NCBI GenBank assembly: GCA_902515395.1
Contig: CABXUL010000007.1
Location: 1-62,992 of the forward strand
DNA: 62,992 nt
Source: an uncultured Bacteroidota bacterium
GTDB lineage: Bacteria; Bacteroidota; Bacteroidia; Flavobacteriales; Flavobacteriaceae
Reading direction: 5' to 3'
Part shown: positions 51,588 to 61,900 of the stretch, piece after piece
How the letters are laid out: every line of letters starts with the position of its first letter
Position numbering within the stretch: the stretch's first letter is position 1
Translations under genes and position numbers: made by a program
Notes under the pieces: generated by a model
Databases searched by the model: none
Seen by the model: the letters and a program-made list of their open reading frames with translations, nothing else
Told to the model about the DNA's origin: nothing

Positions 51588-54500
51588 TTATTTTATTTTA
51601 AATACTGATCTTCTGTTTAATTGGTGTTCATCTTCTTGGCAGGTTACATTGTCCTCACAATAGTTTTCTAACTCAAACTCTCCAAATCCTTCGGTTGTTA
51701 GTCGCTCAGATGCTATTCCTCTCCTAACTAACCAGTTTTTAGTTGAAGTTGCTCTATTAATCGAAAGCTTTTGATTATAATCATTAGATCCACGAGAATC
51801 TGTATGAGATGCAATAAAAATTTCCAAATTAGGGTATCTTATCATTGCGGCATAAACTTTTCGAAGTTCTTTAGCGGCTTTAGGATTAATATAATACTTG
51901 TCCAGATCAAATAAAATCGGGTTAATATCAAGCAAGCAAACTAAATCATCTGGTATACAAGTAGATGACCAATCTAAACGTAAGTCTTTTTTTACTTCAC
52001 CTGAGCTATCAGGTAATTGAATCTCGGCAACTGTTTGAGTATATCCCGGGTTTTTTGAAGCCTCAATTGTGTACTTTAAAGCACATTGTATATTTTCATC
52101 AAAACGATAAATAGCATCTTCTCCAACAAATTGATCTGAAATAATTTGACCATTTTCATCAATAAGCCTTACATAAGCATTAGGTATTGGTTTTTTAGTA
52201 TTCTGATCAACAATTATACCTGATAGATTAATATCACACCCTCCTCTGGTGACTTTGTAAACTTCATCAGATTTACTTCCCCAAATTCCCTTTCTGTTTG
52301 ACGAAAAGTAGCCCAGGTCTTTACTCTCTTTATATATAAATCCAAAGTCATCTAATTTGCTATTGACGGGCTCTCCAATATTTGAGGAGCGGACAGGAAA
52401 CCCTTTCTTATCTAAACCAGTGTAATAAATATCAAAACCCCCTAGCCCAATTCTTCCATCACTTGAAAAATACAAAATATTATTTTCACCAATAAAAGGG
52501 AAAGATTCTCTAAATTCAGTATTTACTTGTGGTCCAAGATTAATTGGCTGTCCAAATGACCCATCCTCAAAAATATCTACATACCAAATATCAGAGTAGC
52601 CAAATGTACCCGGCATATCAGAGGAAAAGTAAAGTTTCTTTTCATCCACACTTAAAGTTGGATGTGCGACAGAGTAATTATCATCGTTAAAAGGTAATTC
52701 TGTTATACCTCCCCAGTTTTCCCCGTCATCACTTTCTGCGGTATAAATTTTCAAATTAATCTGTTTGTTTCTATCTGTACCGATTTTACCATTAATAAAA
52801 TTATTCCTAGTGAAATATATTTTCTTTTTGTCACGAGTTACTGAAGCAGAAGACTCATGAAATTCTGTATTAATTTCATTTGATAATCTTTTGGTATTGA
52901 ACAAATTCCCCAAAGAATCAATATCAGCAACGAAAAGATCTAAGAAGGGCTCTCCTGACCACTCATAATCACTATTTCCTGTTGCATCTAAAGTTGAAGA
53001 ATAAATAAGCTGATCTTCACCATAGAATGATGGGCCAAAATCTGAATTTTCAGTACTTATTTGGGTTAATTCAATTCCAAATTTTTTGCTCTCTAATTTA
53101 ATTGTCTCAAGGTAATTAGGGTTTTTTTCATAATAGTCTTTTATAACTAAATTATTGGTCATTTCAAGGTATTTTTCAAGTAACGTATTTGAGATTTCGT
53201 AAGCTCCCTGACTCTTAAAGCAAAGGGATGCACGATAGTAAATCTCAGCGTTAATCTCTTTGGGGTATCTTGAAATAAGTTTATTATACCAAATGACAGC
53301 TTTTTCATATTGGCTATTTTTGAAATAGGAATTGGCTAAATATTCATAGGCTTCCTTGGAATCCTTTCCTGTATTAATAATCTCTAAGTACTTTTGTTGG
53401 GCTTTATCATAGGAGTATTTATCGTAATCTTTTTTGGCCAGAAAAATATTTTTTTCACTTCTCTTATCAATATTTCTTTTCTTTTGTGGCGTAGGAATAT
53501 CATTGACCTCTAATTCAATATTGTCTTGCTCTTTATCGAAACTCGGTATTTGCATTTTTGGCTCAATAATAGAATTTTCAAACGCGACATTATTAACCCC
53601 TTCATCCACAATTTCATCTATTAAATTGGCCTGCTCTTCTTTGTTCTGTTTTACTGAACTAGTATTTACTGGTTTATTCAAAATAAGGGATTCCGTTATG
53701 GCCTCATTTATAGGTTTTTCAGAATCGACGTTATTAACTTTCCCTTCCTCTATTTGATCTTTTATTTGGGCCTGCTCTTCTTCAACTTGCTTTGAGGAGT
53801 TTTGCTTTATAGGTTCTTTCAAAACAATTTGTTCAGAAATAGGTCGATTTGGAATTGGTCTTGGTGGAATTACTTTTGATGACTTATTTGAAGGGTATCC
53901 TGGAATAGTAGCATTTCGATAGGGTGTATCCAATAGTGTTTGGATGAATTTATCTGCATCCACTTTTGATGTAAAAGTATTAAGAATAACATTGTAGGTT
54001 TCCTCAGAACCTTCTTTAATTACTTTGGCCTTCAAGTACCCTTGCCTTAAGAGTGATTCTTTGAAATTATTTGCATAATTCTCATTATTAAATGATCCAA
54101 CTAAAATATGGTACTCAGGGTCAACCTCATCTTGTGACTGAGGAACAGGTAAAATATCTTTTGAAGTAGAATTAGATTTAATCTGAAGTTTTGATGACAA
54201 CTTTTTTAAGTTGGATGGTTTAGCAACAGGTTTTAATGGTGACACTAATGTGGAGGGTATAGATTGATTTGGAATTGGTCTTGGTAAAATTACTTTTGAT
54301 GACTTATTTGAAGGGTATCCTGGAATAGTAGCATTTCGATAGGGTGTATCCAATAGTGTTTGGATGAATTTATCTGCATCCACTTTTGATGTAAAAGTAT
54401 TAAGAATAACATTGTAGGTTTCCTCAGAACCTTCTTTAATTACTTTGGCCTTCAAGTACCCTTGCCTTAAGAGTGATTCTTTGAAATTATTTGCATAATT

Positions 54501-55001
54501 CTCATTATTAAATGATCCAACTAAAATATGGTACTCAGGGTCAACCTCATCTTGTGACTGAGGAACAGGTAAAATATCTTTTGAAGTGGAATTAGATTGT
54601 AAATTAATAGGGGGGGTTACGCCGGTTGTTACTAGTGGATTTGGGGAGGATTGATTCAAACTATTATAAAATATCCATGTATCATTAAACCCAGATCGAT
54701 TAATTTCTTTAGAGTAGTTTATTGCTGAAATTCTATTATCAAAACTCACAATGGAAATTCTAAAGTTTTTTCCATTTTCATCGTATAAGATTTTGGCAAG
54801 CTCATAACCCGAATTATTTAATCTCACCAATTCTTTTTGCGCCAGAGACTCTGTCTTAAATGAAGCTACAATAACATGATATCTCTCGCTTTGGATGGTC
54901 AAATTGTGGCTTTCCTTAACAAAGGAGTTGTAGGAGTAGCCATAGTTAAATATTATGACTATAAGGTAAAACGATAAGGTAAAAATCTTATTTAATTTCA
55001 T
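51588..55001 (-). CDS. OmpA-family protein with three SPOR domains, TPR, PD40 and carboxypeptidase-like domain
   Basis: 1137 residues, signal peptide in the first 25. SPOR 1 about 38-110 (YHVIVASFKTESLAQKEL), SPOR 2 and 3 about 135-245 and 275-385, almost identical (YHILVGSFNNENYANNFK). An acidic linker with internal repeats (about 400-500) leads to TPR helices (about 530-640), PD40 blades (about 647-917; KKLYFSSDMPGTFGYSDIWY), a CarboxypepD_reg-like domain (about 920-1013) and a complete OmpA domain (about 1020-1137) with FDLDKYYINPKA, ASHTDSRGSNDYNQKLS, GFGEFEL and DEHQLNRRSVFKI. Likely a peptidoglycan-anchoring partner of PorP/SprF for the adjacent T9SS giant. SPOR domains prefer denuded glycan strands. 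Confidence 0.9.
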   Translation of the reverse strand: MKLNKIFTLSFYLIVIIFNYGYSYNSFVKESHNLTIQSERYHVIVASFKTESLAQKELVRLNNSGYELAKILYDENGKNFRISIVSFDNRISAINYSKEINRSGFNDTWIFYNSLNQSSPNPLVTTGVTPPINLQSNSTSKDILPVPQSQDEVDPEYHILVGSFNNENYANNFKESLLRQGYLKAKVIKEGSEETYNVILNTFTSKVDADKFIQTLLDTPYRNATIPGYPSNKSSKVILPRPIPNQSIPSTLVSPLKPVAKPSNLKKLSSKLQIKSNSTSKDILPVPQSQDEVDPEYHILVGSFNNENYANNFKESLLRQGYLKAKVIKEGSEETYNVILNTFTSKVDADKFIQTLLDTPYRNATIPGYPSNKSSKVIPPRPIPNRPISEQIVLKEPIKQNSSKQVEEEQAQIKDQIEEGKVNNVDSEKPINEAITESLILNKPVNTSSVKQNKEEQANLIDEIVDEGVNNVAFENSIIEPKMQIPSFDKEQDNIELEVNDIPTPQKKRNIDKRSEKNIFLAKKDYDKYSYDKAQQKYLEIINTGKDSKEAYEYLANSYFKNSQYEKAVIWYNKLISRYPKEINAEIYYRASLCFKSQGAYEISNTLLEKYLEMTNNLVIKDYYEKNPNYLETIKLESKKFGIELTQISTENSDFGPSFYGEDQLIYSSTLDATGNSDYEWSGEPFLDLFVADIDSLGNLFNTKRLSNEINTEFHESSASVTRDKKKIYFTRNNFINGKIGTDRNKQINLKIYTAESDDGENWGGITELPFNDDNYSVAHPTLSVDEKKLYFSSDMPGTFGYSDIWYVDIFEDGSFGQPINLGPQVNTEFRESFPFIGENNILYFSSDGRIGLGGFDIYYTGLDKKGFPVRSSNIGEPVNSKLDDFGFIYKESKDLGYFSSNRKGIWGSKSDEVYKVTRGGCDINLSGIIVDQNTKKPIPNAYVRLIDENGQIISDQFVGEDAIYRFDENIQCALKYTIEASKNPGYTQTVAEIQLPDSSGEVKKDLRLDWSSTCIPDDLVCLLDINPILFDLDKYYINPKAAKELRKVYAAMIRYPNLEIFIASHTDSRGSNDYNQKLSINRATSTKNWLVRRGIASERLTTEGFGEFELENYCEDNVTCQEDEHQLNRRSVFKIK
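53846..54598 (-). repeat. Tandem SPOR-domain duplication, 420-base period
   Basis: 53846-54178 and 54266-54598 are copies offset by exactly 420 bases (140 codons). By eye they differ at three positions, and 53868-54167 is a 300-base perfect match to 54288-54587. The sequence between the repeats differs. This is a recent in-frame duplication or a gene-converted pair inside the OmpA/SPOR gene. Confidence 0.95.
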
Positions 55002-55035
55002 TTTTACTCTAACAATCTTTTTTTCTATTCATTCC

Positions 55036-55971
55036 TTAGAAAAATCTTGGTGTTATTATTTTTCTATCACTCCCAAATAAGTCTAGCCTTAAAACGACCT
55101 CGTAAGATCCGTCATTAAATCTTCTTAATTTATTTGTCATATAATCATATCCAAGCCCAACAAAAAATGAATCAGAAAGCTGAAAGCCCCCCAAAATACT
55201 TATTGCCGAGTCCAAGCGGTTTGCAATTCCTAATGTTACCTTATAATTGATTAAAAAGTTCATTGACAGGTCCCACTGTAACGGAGCTCCTTTTACTATT
55301 TTAACCATTGTAGCTGGCTTTACTTTGATTTTAGGTGTTAGATCAAAGACATATCCAGCCATTCCGTAATAATGAATTCTATTAGAAACATTTGAAAAAG
55401 ATGTGTTTTCAATATTAAATTCATCATAATATCTGGTCTCCAAAATATTAGGAGCCGATACTCCTAGATAATACTCTTCAGTGTTAAAGTAAATTCCAAG
55501 TCCAATTCTAGGCTGGATTTTGTTTGCATTATATTGAACTAAAGGATCATTATCATTAGCTATATTTAATCTAGTGTAATCAATTTCAAACTCATTTATT
55601 CCTGCTTTTAGACCAAATGTTAATTTTGACCAGATAAAATTTATTGCAAATGCATAATCAATAGTAATTCTATTCTCTGCCGTGGGACCTATCTTATCAG
55701 TAAATAAAGATACTCCTATACCCATATTGTCATTTTTGCCAATTGGAGTATCAAAAGAAATCGTGGTTGTTTCCGGTGCTCCCTCAAGATCAACCCACTG
55801 TGTTCTGGCCAATGCAGTAATAGTTGTAAATCCTCTAGAACCAGCATAAGCAGGCTGAATCATCTGCGTATTGTACATATAATTAGTGTACTGTGCGTCC
55901 TGTTGAGCTTTTCCTTTTAAGGATAAAATCAAAGCAATAATTATAACTACTATATTTATTTTAATTTTCAC
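55036..55971 (-). CDS. PorP/SprF-family outer-membrane protein (second copy)
   Basis: 311 residues, signal peptide ending near LKGKAQQ. Signatures: YTNYMYNTQMIQPAYAGSRG, ARTQWVDLEGAPETTTISFD, GIGVSLFTDKIGPTAENR, and a C-terminus VVLRLDLFGSDRKIITPRFF. It is clearly a paralogue of the protein at 30537-31478 and sits 12 bases after the giant gene on the same strand, followed by the OmpA/SPOR gene after 34 bases. Expected partner for secretion or attachment of the DUF11-repeat giant. Confidence 0.93.
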   Translation of the reverse strand: MKIKINIVVIIIALILSLKGKAQQDAQYTNYMYNTQMIQPAYAGSRGFTTITALARTQWVDLEGAPETTTISFDTPIGKNDNMGIGVSLFTDKIGPTAENRITIDYAFAINFIWSKLTFGLKAGINEFEIDYTRLNIANDNDPLVQYNANKIQPRIGLGIYFNTEEYYLGVSAPNILETRYYDEFNIENTSFSNVSNRIHYYGMAGYVFDLTPKIKVKPATMVKIVKGAPLQWDLSMNFLINYKVTLGIANRLDSAISILGGFQLSDSFFVGLGYDYMTNKLRRFNDGSYEVVLRLDLFGSDRKIITPRFF

Positions 55972-55983
55972 TTCTTCGCTTTA

Positions 55984-58900
55984 TCATTCATTTAAATATA
56001 AATATCCACTATATGACCTTCTGCCTGGGTTGCTTCCTGAAAAATTAATTATATAGAAATAAGTTCCTACTGGTAATTTTTCTCCTTTATTAATTGTAAT
56101 TCTTCCATCTGAAAATCCTTTAAATACATTCTCAGAATTTTCACTATTTCCATAATTTTCCATTTCATAAATCAAAACCCCCCAACGATTATATATTAAT
56201 ACTTGGTTCTCTGGGAAATTCTCTATCCCTGCAATTTTAAAGTAGTCATTGAATCCATCGTTATTAGATGTTACTAGATTGAATACTTCAAAATAGGGTG
56301 GAACATAAGTAATATCAATTACCGTTGGATCGTCAACGGTATTACCGTCGTTATCATCCCCATCATCACTCACATCTGTTATATCATCTATATTATCAGG
56401 ACTACTTCCAATAGCAAGAACTGAGTTTTCAATTAATCCACCATCAACATCTTCATCTTTAATACGGTAAGTCGCAATATAGGTTCCAACTTCGTTGACC
56501 TTTAAAATACCGGGCGCAGAATCCATTGAGGATTCGTTATGAGTTGGTCCAGTTGTAAGCATCAATGATCTTCCATTTCCATCTACCATTGTATCTATAA
56601 GTTTAATGCCAGAAAGAGATATATTACCTGTATTTTCAATTGTAATAGTATAGGTAATTATATCACCTGGACCTGTTTTTCCATCTTCGTTTTCATCACT
56701 TATAAGTGCAATTTTGGTCGTATTAATTTTTGGAGCTGGTGATATAGAAACAACTGTAGGATCGTCAATTAAATTTCCATCAGTATCATCACCATCATCA
56801 CTTATGTCACTCACTTCACCATCAAAGCCATGACTTGAAGCAAATACTTGGACTGAATTAATTATTTCAGATGTAACTGCAGCTGACTGCTCAATTATGT
56901 AGAAAGCAATATATGTTGCTTGCTCCCCAACTTGTAATATCCCCTCATTTGACCCCATAGTCGATCCTGAAAAATATGGGCCGTTACTTAATAATAAGGG
57001 TGTTCTATTGCCATCAATTAAGGTATCCTCTATTCTAATATTACTTAAGGTTATGTTTCCTGTATTACTTACTGTAATTGTATAGGTAATTATATCTCCA
57101 AAATCAATTTTACCATCCCCATTATCTGTAATTTGAGCAGTTTTTTCAACTTCAATCCCTGGTCTAGGAGCAATAAACACCTCAGTTGGGTCATCCTTAA
57201 CGTTTCCATCATTATCATCACCATCATCACTTATGTCAGTAATGGTAGTATCTGATGCAGTTGATGCAGTTGCAATTACAGAGTTTACTATTTTACCTGT
57301 ATCTGCTGCTTGCTGTTCAATTATATAAAATGCTATATAGTTAGCAGTCTCACCAGGTAAAATTGTTCCCGAATTAGAGTTCATCGTTGATCCGGCATAA
57401 AATGGCCCATTACTTAATATTAGATTAGAGCCATTTCCATCTGTTAGAATGTCTTCAATTGTGAGATCTTTAAGAGTAACCTCACCTGTATTTTCAACTG
57501 TAATGTCGTATGTTACAATATCTCCAGCCTCTACCTCATTATCACCGTTATCTGTTATATGAGCAACTTTAGTTACCTCAATACTTGCATTACCAACCTC
57601 GAAGGATATCTCAACTATCGTAGGGTCATCAGTAGTATTTCCATCCGTATCATCTCCATCGTCACTAATATCAATTATATTATTCACTTGTCCTCCAAAA
57701 CTGCCATTTACTTGAACAGTATTACTTAAAATACCGGTCTGAGCAGCTGAATTAGAAATTAAATATGTTGCAACGTATGTTTCGACCTCCCCTGGGTCAA
57801 TAGTCCCTTGAATATTATTAATATTTGATGATAAGAAGCTTGGCTGAGTTGTAAGTGTTAGCGAATTACCATCTCCATCAGTTAAATTTTCATTAATAAT
57901 TAAATTCGTGACTGCCGCATTACCTTTGTTTTCGATTTTAATAGTGTAGGTAACTAAATCACCAACATCAACTTGGTTATTATTATTGTTATCATCTACA
58001 TTGGCTGTTTTAGTTACCTCAATTTCTGGTTGTGATTGGGATACATTGACTATGTTAACATCCACATCTGAAACATCGTTAGTATTCCCTGGACTACTTG
58101 CATTAGCAGTGACAGTATTTCTAATAGTTCCAGAGTTTCCAGCGTCATTTTCAATTATGTAAGTTGCTTGATAAGTGATGATTTCACCAGGTTTAATGGT
58201 CCCCTGTAATGAGTTCATTGAAGATGAAACATAATCAGGACCTGTTGTAAGGTTCAATTGATTATTCTGCCCATCAGAGAGAATATCTGATAGAGTTAAT
58301 CCAGTTAAAGTAACATTACTATTATTTTTTATTGTGATTGTGTAGTTAATCTTATCACCAATATCTATTAAATTATTATTATTAATATCAGTAACCGTTG
58401 AAGACTTTATAACTTCAATCTGGGTAAATGATCCGAAGGTTACAATTGTTGGATCATTGTATATGTTACCATCACTATCATTTCCGTTATCACTTTGATC
58501 TGAAACATTATTTATTTTGCCCGGGCTACTGGCAATTACTATTACTGAATTTGAAACAGAGCCTGAATTAATAGATAATTGATCCAAAGTATAAGTTGCT
58601 GTGTATGTAATTGAGCCTCCGATTAAAATTGTGTTACTAGACGATCCAGAGGAGACGCTAGAAATTAATGGCACCATATCAAGATTTATATTTCTTCCAT
58701 TACCATCAGTCATTATATCATTTATTGATGGATTGGTTAAAGAGACAGATCCAGTATTTTCAACTTTTATGGTATATACAATTTTATCACCACTATCAAT
58801 TACACCAGTACTATTAAAGTCATCTAAAGATGAAGTTTTTGTAACCTCTAATTGAGCAATGGGTGTAATAGTAGGATCATTAATTGAATTGCCATCATTA

Positions 58901-61900
58901 TCAATTCCATTGTCACTAGTATCAGAAACAATTCCTGATGTACTTGATGCAGTGGCTGTTAAAACATTAATTATCTTACCAGAATCAAATGCCGATTGGG
59001 TGATTGTATAGGATGCTACAAGTGAGATGGAACCGCCAGGTAAAATAGTACTAGAAGAAGATCCTATTGTAGCATTTGAAACTATCATCGGACTATCGTA
59101 TGATAATATATTATTTTCCGCATCCTTAAACACATCATTATAACTTACCTGCGTTAAAGTTCCTGTTCCAGTATTTTCTATTATTATATTATAAACAATT
59201 GTATCTCCCACATTATTCAAATTATTTCCATCATTTTGAACTACTTGAGCCGATTTTGTAACGTTAATTGAGTCTGCAGAAGATATTTCTACAACTGTAG
59301 GATCATCTAAAATATTTCCATCAGTATCATCTCCATCATCACTAGTATCAGAAACATTATTTGATTGCCCAGGACTGGATGCAGTAACAATTACAGAATT
59401 TATAATACTTCCTGTGGGTATAACTGAGTCTCTAATTAGATAGAATGCTTTAAATATACTTGTCTCAACTACTTGAATAGTGTTTGAATTAGATCCACTC
59501 GATGCAGAGACAAAATAGGGCTGTTGAGTAAGACTTATATTATTGCCATCGCCATCAGTAAGTGTATCTAATAAGTTAATATCAGTAAGGGTTAACTGAC
59601 CATTATTCAGAATTTCAATTGTATAATATAGAACATCTCCAGAATCTATAATTCCATTATTGTTGTTATCGGTAGTTGATACTGTTTTTGTAACCTCCAA
59701 TGATGGAGTAGATGTTATTGTGGTTATTGTAGCGTCATCAATTTGAATAGTTGAAGGATCATCACTAGTATCTGTTACATTGCCTGTTTGTCCTGGGCTG
59801 CTAGCTGAAATAAATGCACTATTCTTGACTCCCCCTACATCAACAGCGCCCTGTTTTATTACATACAATGCAGTATAGGTTGCTGTTTCACTAACCTGAA
59901 GAATTCCCTCTGCTGAACCTAAAGAGGCACCTGAAAATGTTGGACCAAAATCAAGGTTTATTGTATTGTTATTATTGTCTTTGAATGTATCCAATAATGT
60001 TAGGTCTGATAACGTAACATCACCGGTATTAATCACTGATATTGAGTACTGTATAATATCCCCTTTATCTAAATAGTTATTACCATTATCAATTATTGTG
60101 GCAGATTTTAATAAATCAATACTTGGACTAGAGGTAAATGATATAATTGTTGGATCATTTAAAGCTGGAGTATTAGGGTCGTCTGATGTATCATTGACAT
60201 CTTTATTGTCTCCAGGGCTACTTCCTACTGCTGTGACGGTATTTTTTATACTTCCACTATCAAATATAGCTTGTGTTATAGTATATGAAGTTGTATAATT
60301 AATAGCTCCTCCAACAAGAATTTTGGTAGCTGAAGATCCCGCTGTTGCAGATTGGAAAATTGTATTTAAGTTATTGTTAATCTGATTATCATTTCCATCT
60401 GATAAGGTATCAGTCAATTCTATATCATCAATGGTTAATCCACCTGTATTGCTAATAGTAATTGTATAGTTTACAACATCTCCTACATTAGTTATTCCAT
60501 CATTGTTTTTATCTGAAACTGAGCCTATTTTAGTAACTTCAATTTTTGGAGGAGATGAAATAAATATAACTGTTGGATCACTTTCCGTATTTCCATCATT
60601 ATCATTTCCGTCATCACTTAGATCATTAACATCATTTGTTCCTGCCGGACTACTTGCAACTGCATTTATACTATTTATTACACTTCCACTATCAACGGAT
60701 TGTTGATCAATAATGAATGAAGCGTTAAATGTTAGTGTTCCTGATACAAGTATAGATATTGAGGAAGAGCCTGAGGTAGCATTAACAAATGATAATGGAT
60801 CAGTCAATGACAATGAATTAAGATTTCCGTCTCTTAAGTTATCTGTAAGTGTCAAACCAGTTAAAGTTTGATTTCCATTGTTTTGTATTGTAATTGTATA
60901 TAATATCTTATCTCCTAAGTCATTTATTCCGTTTCCATTATTATCAATTACTATTGCAGTTTTAGTTGCATTAATTGACGGGAACGGATCAATTACAACA
61001 GTCGTAGACTCTGTTGAAGAAATCTCAACGACAGTTGGATCATCAGTTGTATTTCCGTCTCCGTCATCACCATCATCAGAAGTATCGGAGACATTATTAG
61101 ACTGGCCAGGGCTACTTGCAACCGCTACTGCTCTATTGATTAAACTTGTTGTACTTGCCGCTTGAGAACTAATGACGTATAATCCGTTATAAACTTGATT
61201 CTCATTTGGCTTTATCGTCCCTGGAGCAGAGCCCATACTACTAATTTGGAATTGAACTTGACCCCCTGGATTTGCTAAAGGATGAGAGACTCCGTTTCCA
61301 TCCGTTAACAAATCAGTAATTGATAGTTGATTAAGTGTAATGTTACCCGTGTTTTTTACAGTAATTGTATAATTAATAACATCATTTGCGCCAGTTAGAT
61401 TATCACCTTCATCTGTAACACTAGCAATCTTAGTTACCTCAAGTGAGGGAGAGGCGGTTATCGTTGTTGTAACTGTATTTGAAGTATCTGATACTGTTCC
61501 GTTTCCTGCCACAGCTACATTTACAAGCCCTCCATTATCTATCGCTGACTGATCTATTATATAGAAAGCAAGGTATGTAGCAGTCTCTGTTGGCTTGAGC
61601 ACCCCTTGTGCTGAGTTCTGGTTTGAACCTGAGAATGAAGGTCCACTATCCAATGTAAGTGCGTTACCACTAACATCAGTTAATGTCTCCGATACAGTAA
61701 CATTATTTAAAGTTATATTACCTGTGTTCTGTACTGTGATAGTATACCTGGCGATATCTCCTATACCTATTACCCCATCTCCATTGTCTGTAATAACTAC
61801 ACTCTTATTAACTCCTATTGAAGGTGAGGGTGGTATATTTACAACTACAGGTGTATCTATAACATCTGTTACGGTTACCCCTTTAGGAGTCTCTCCGCTA

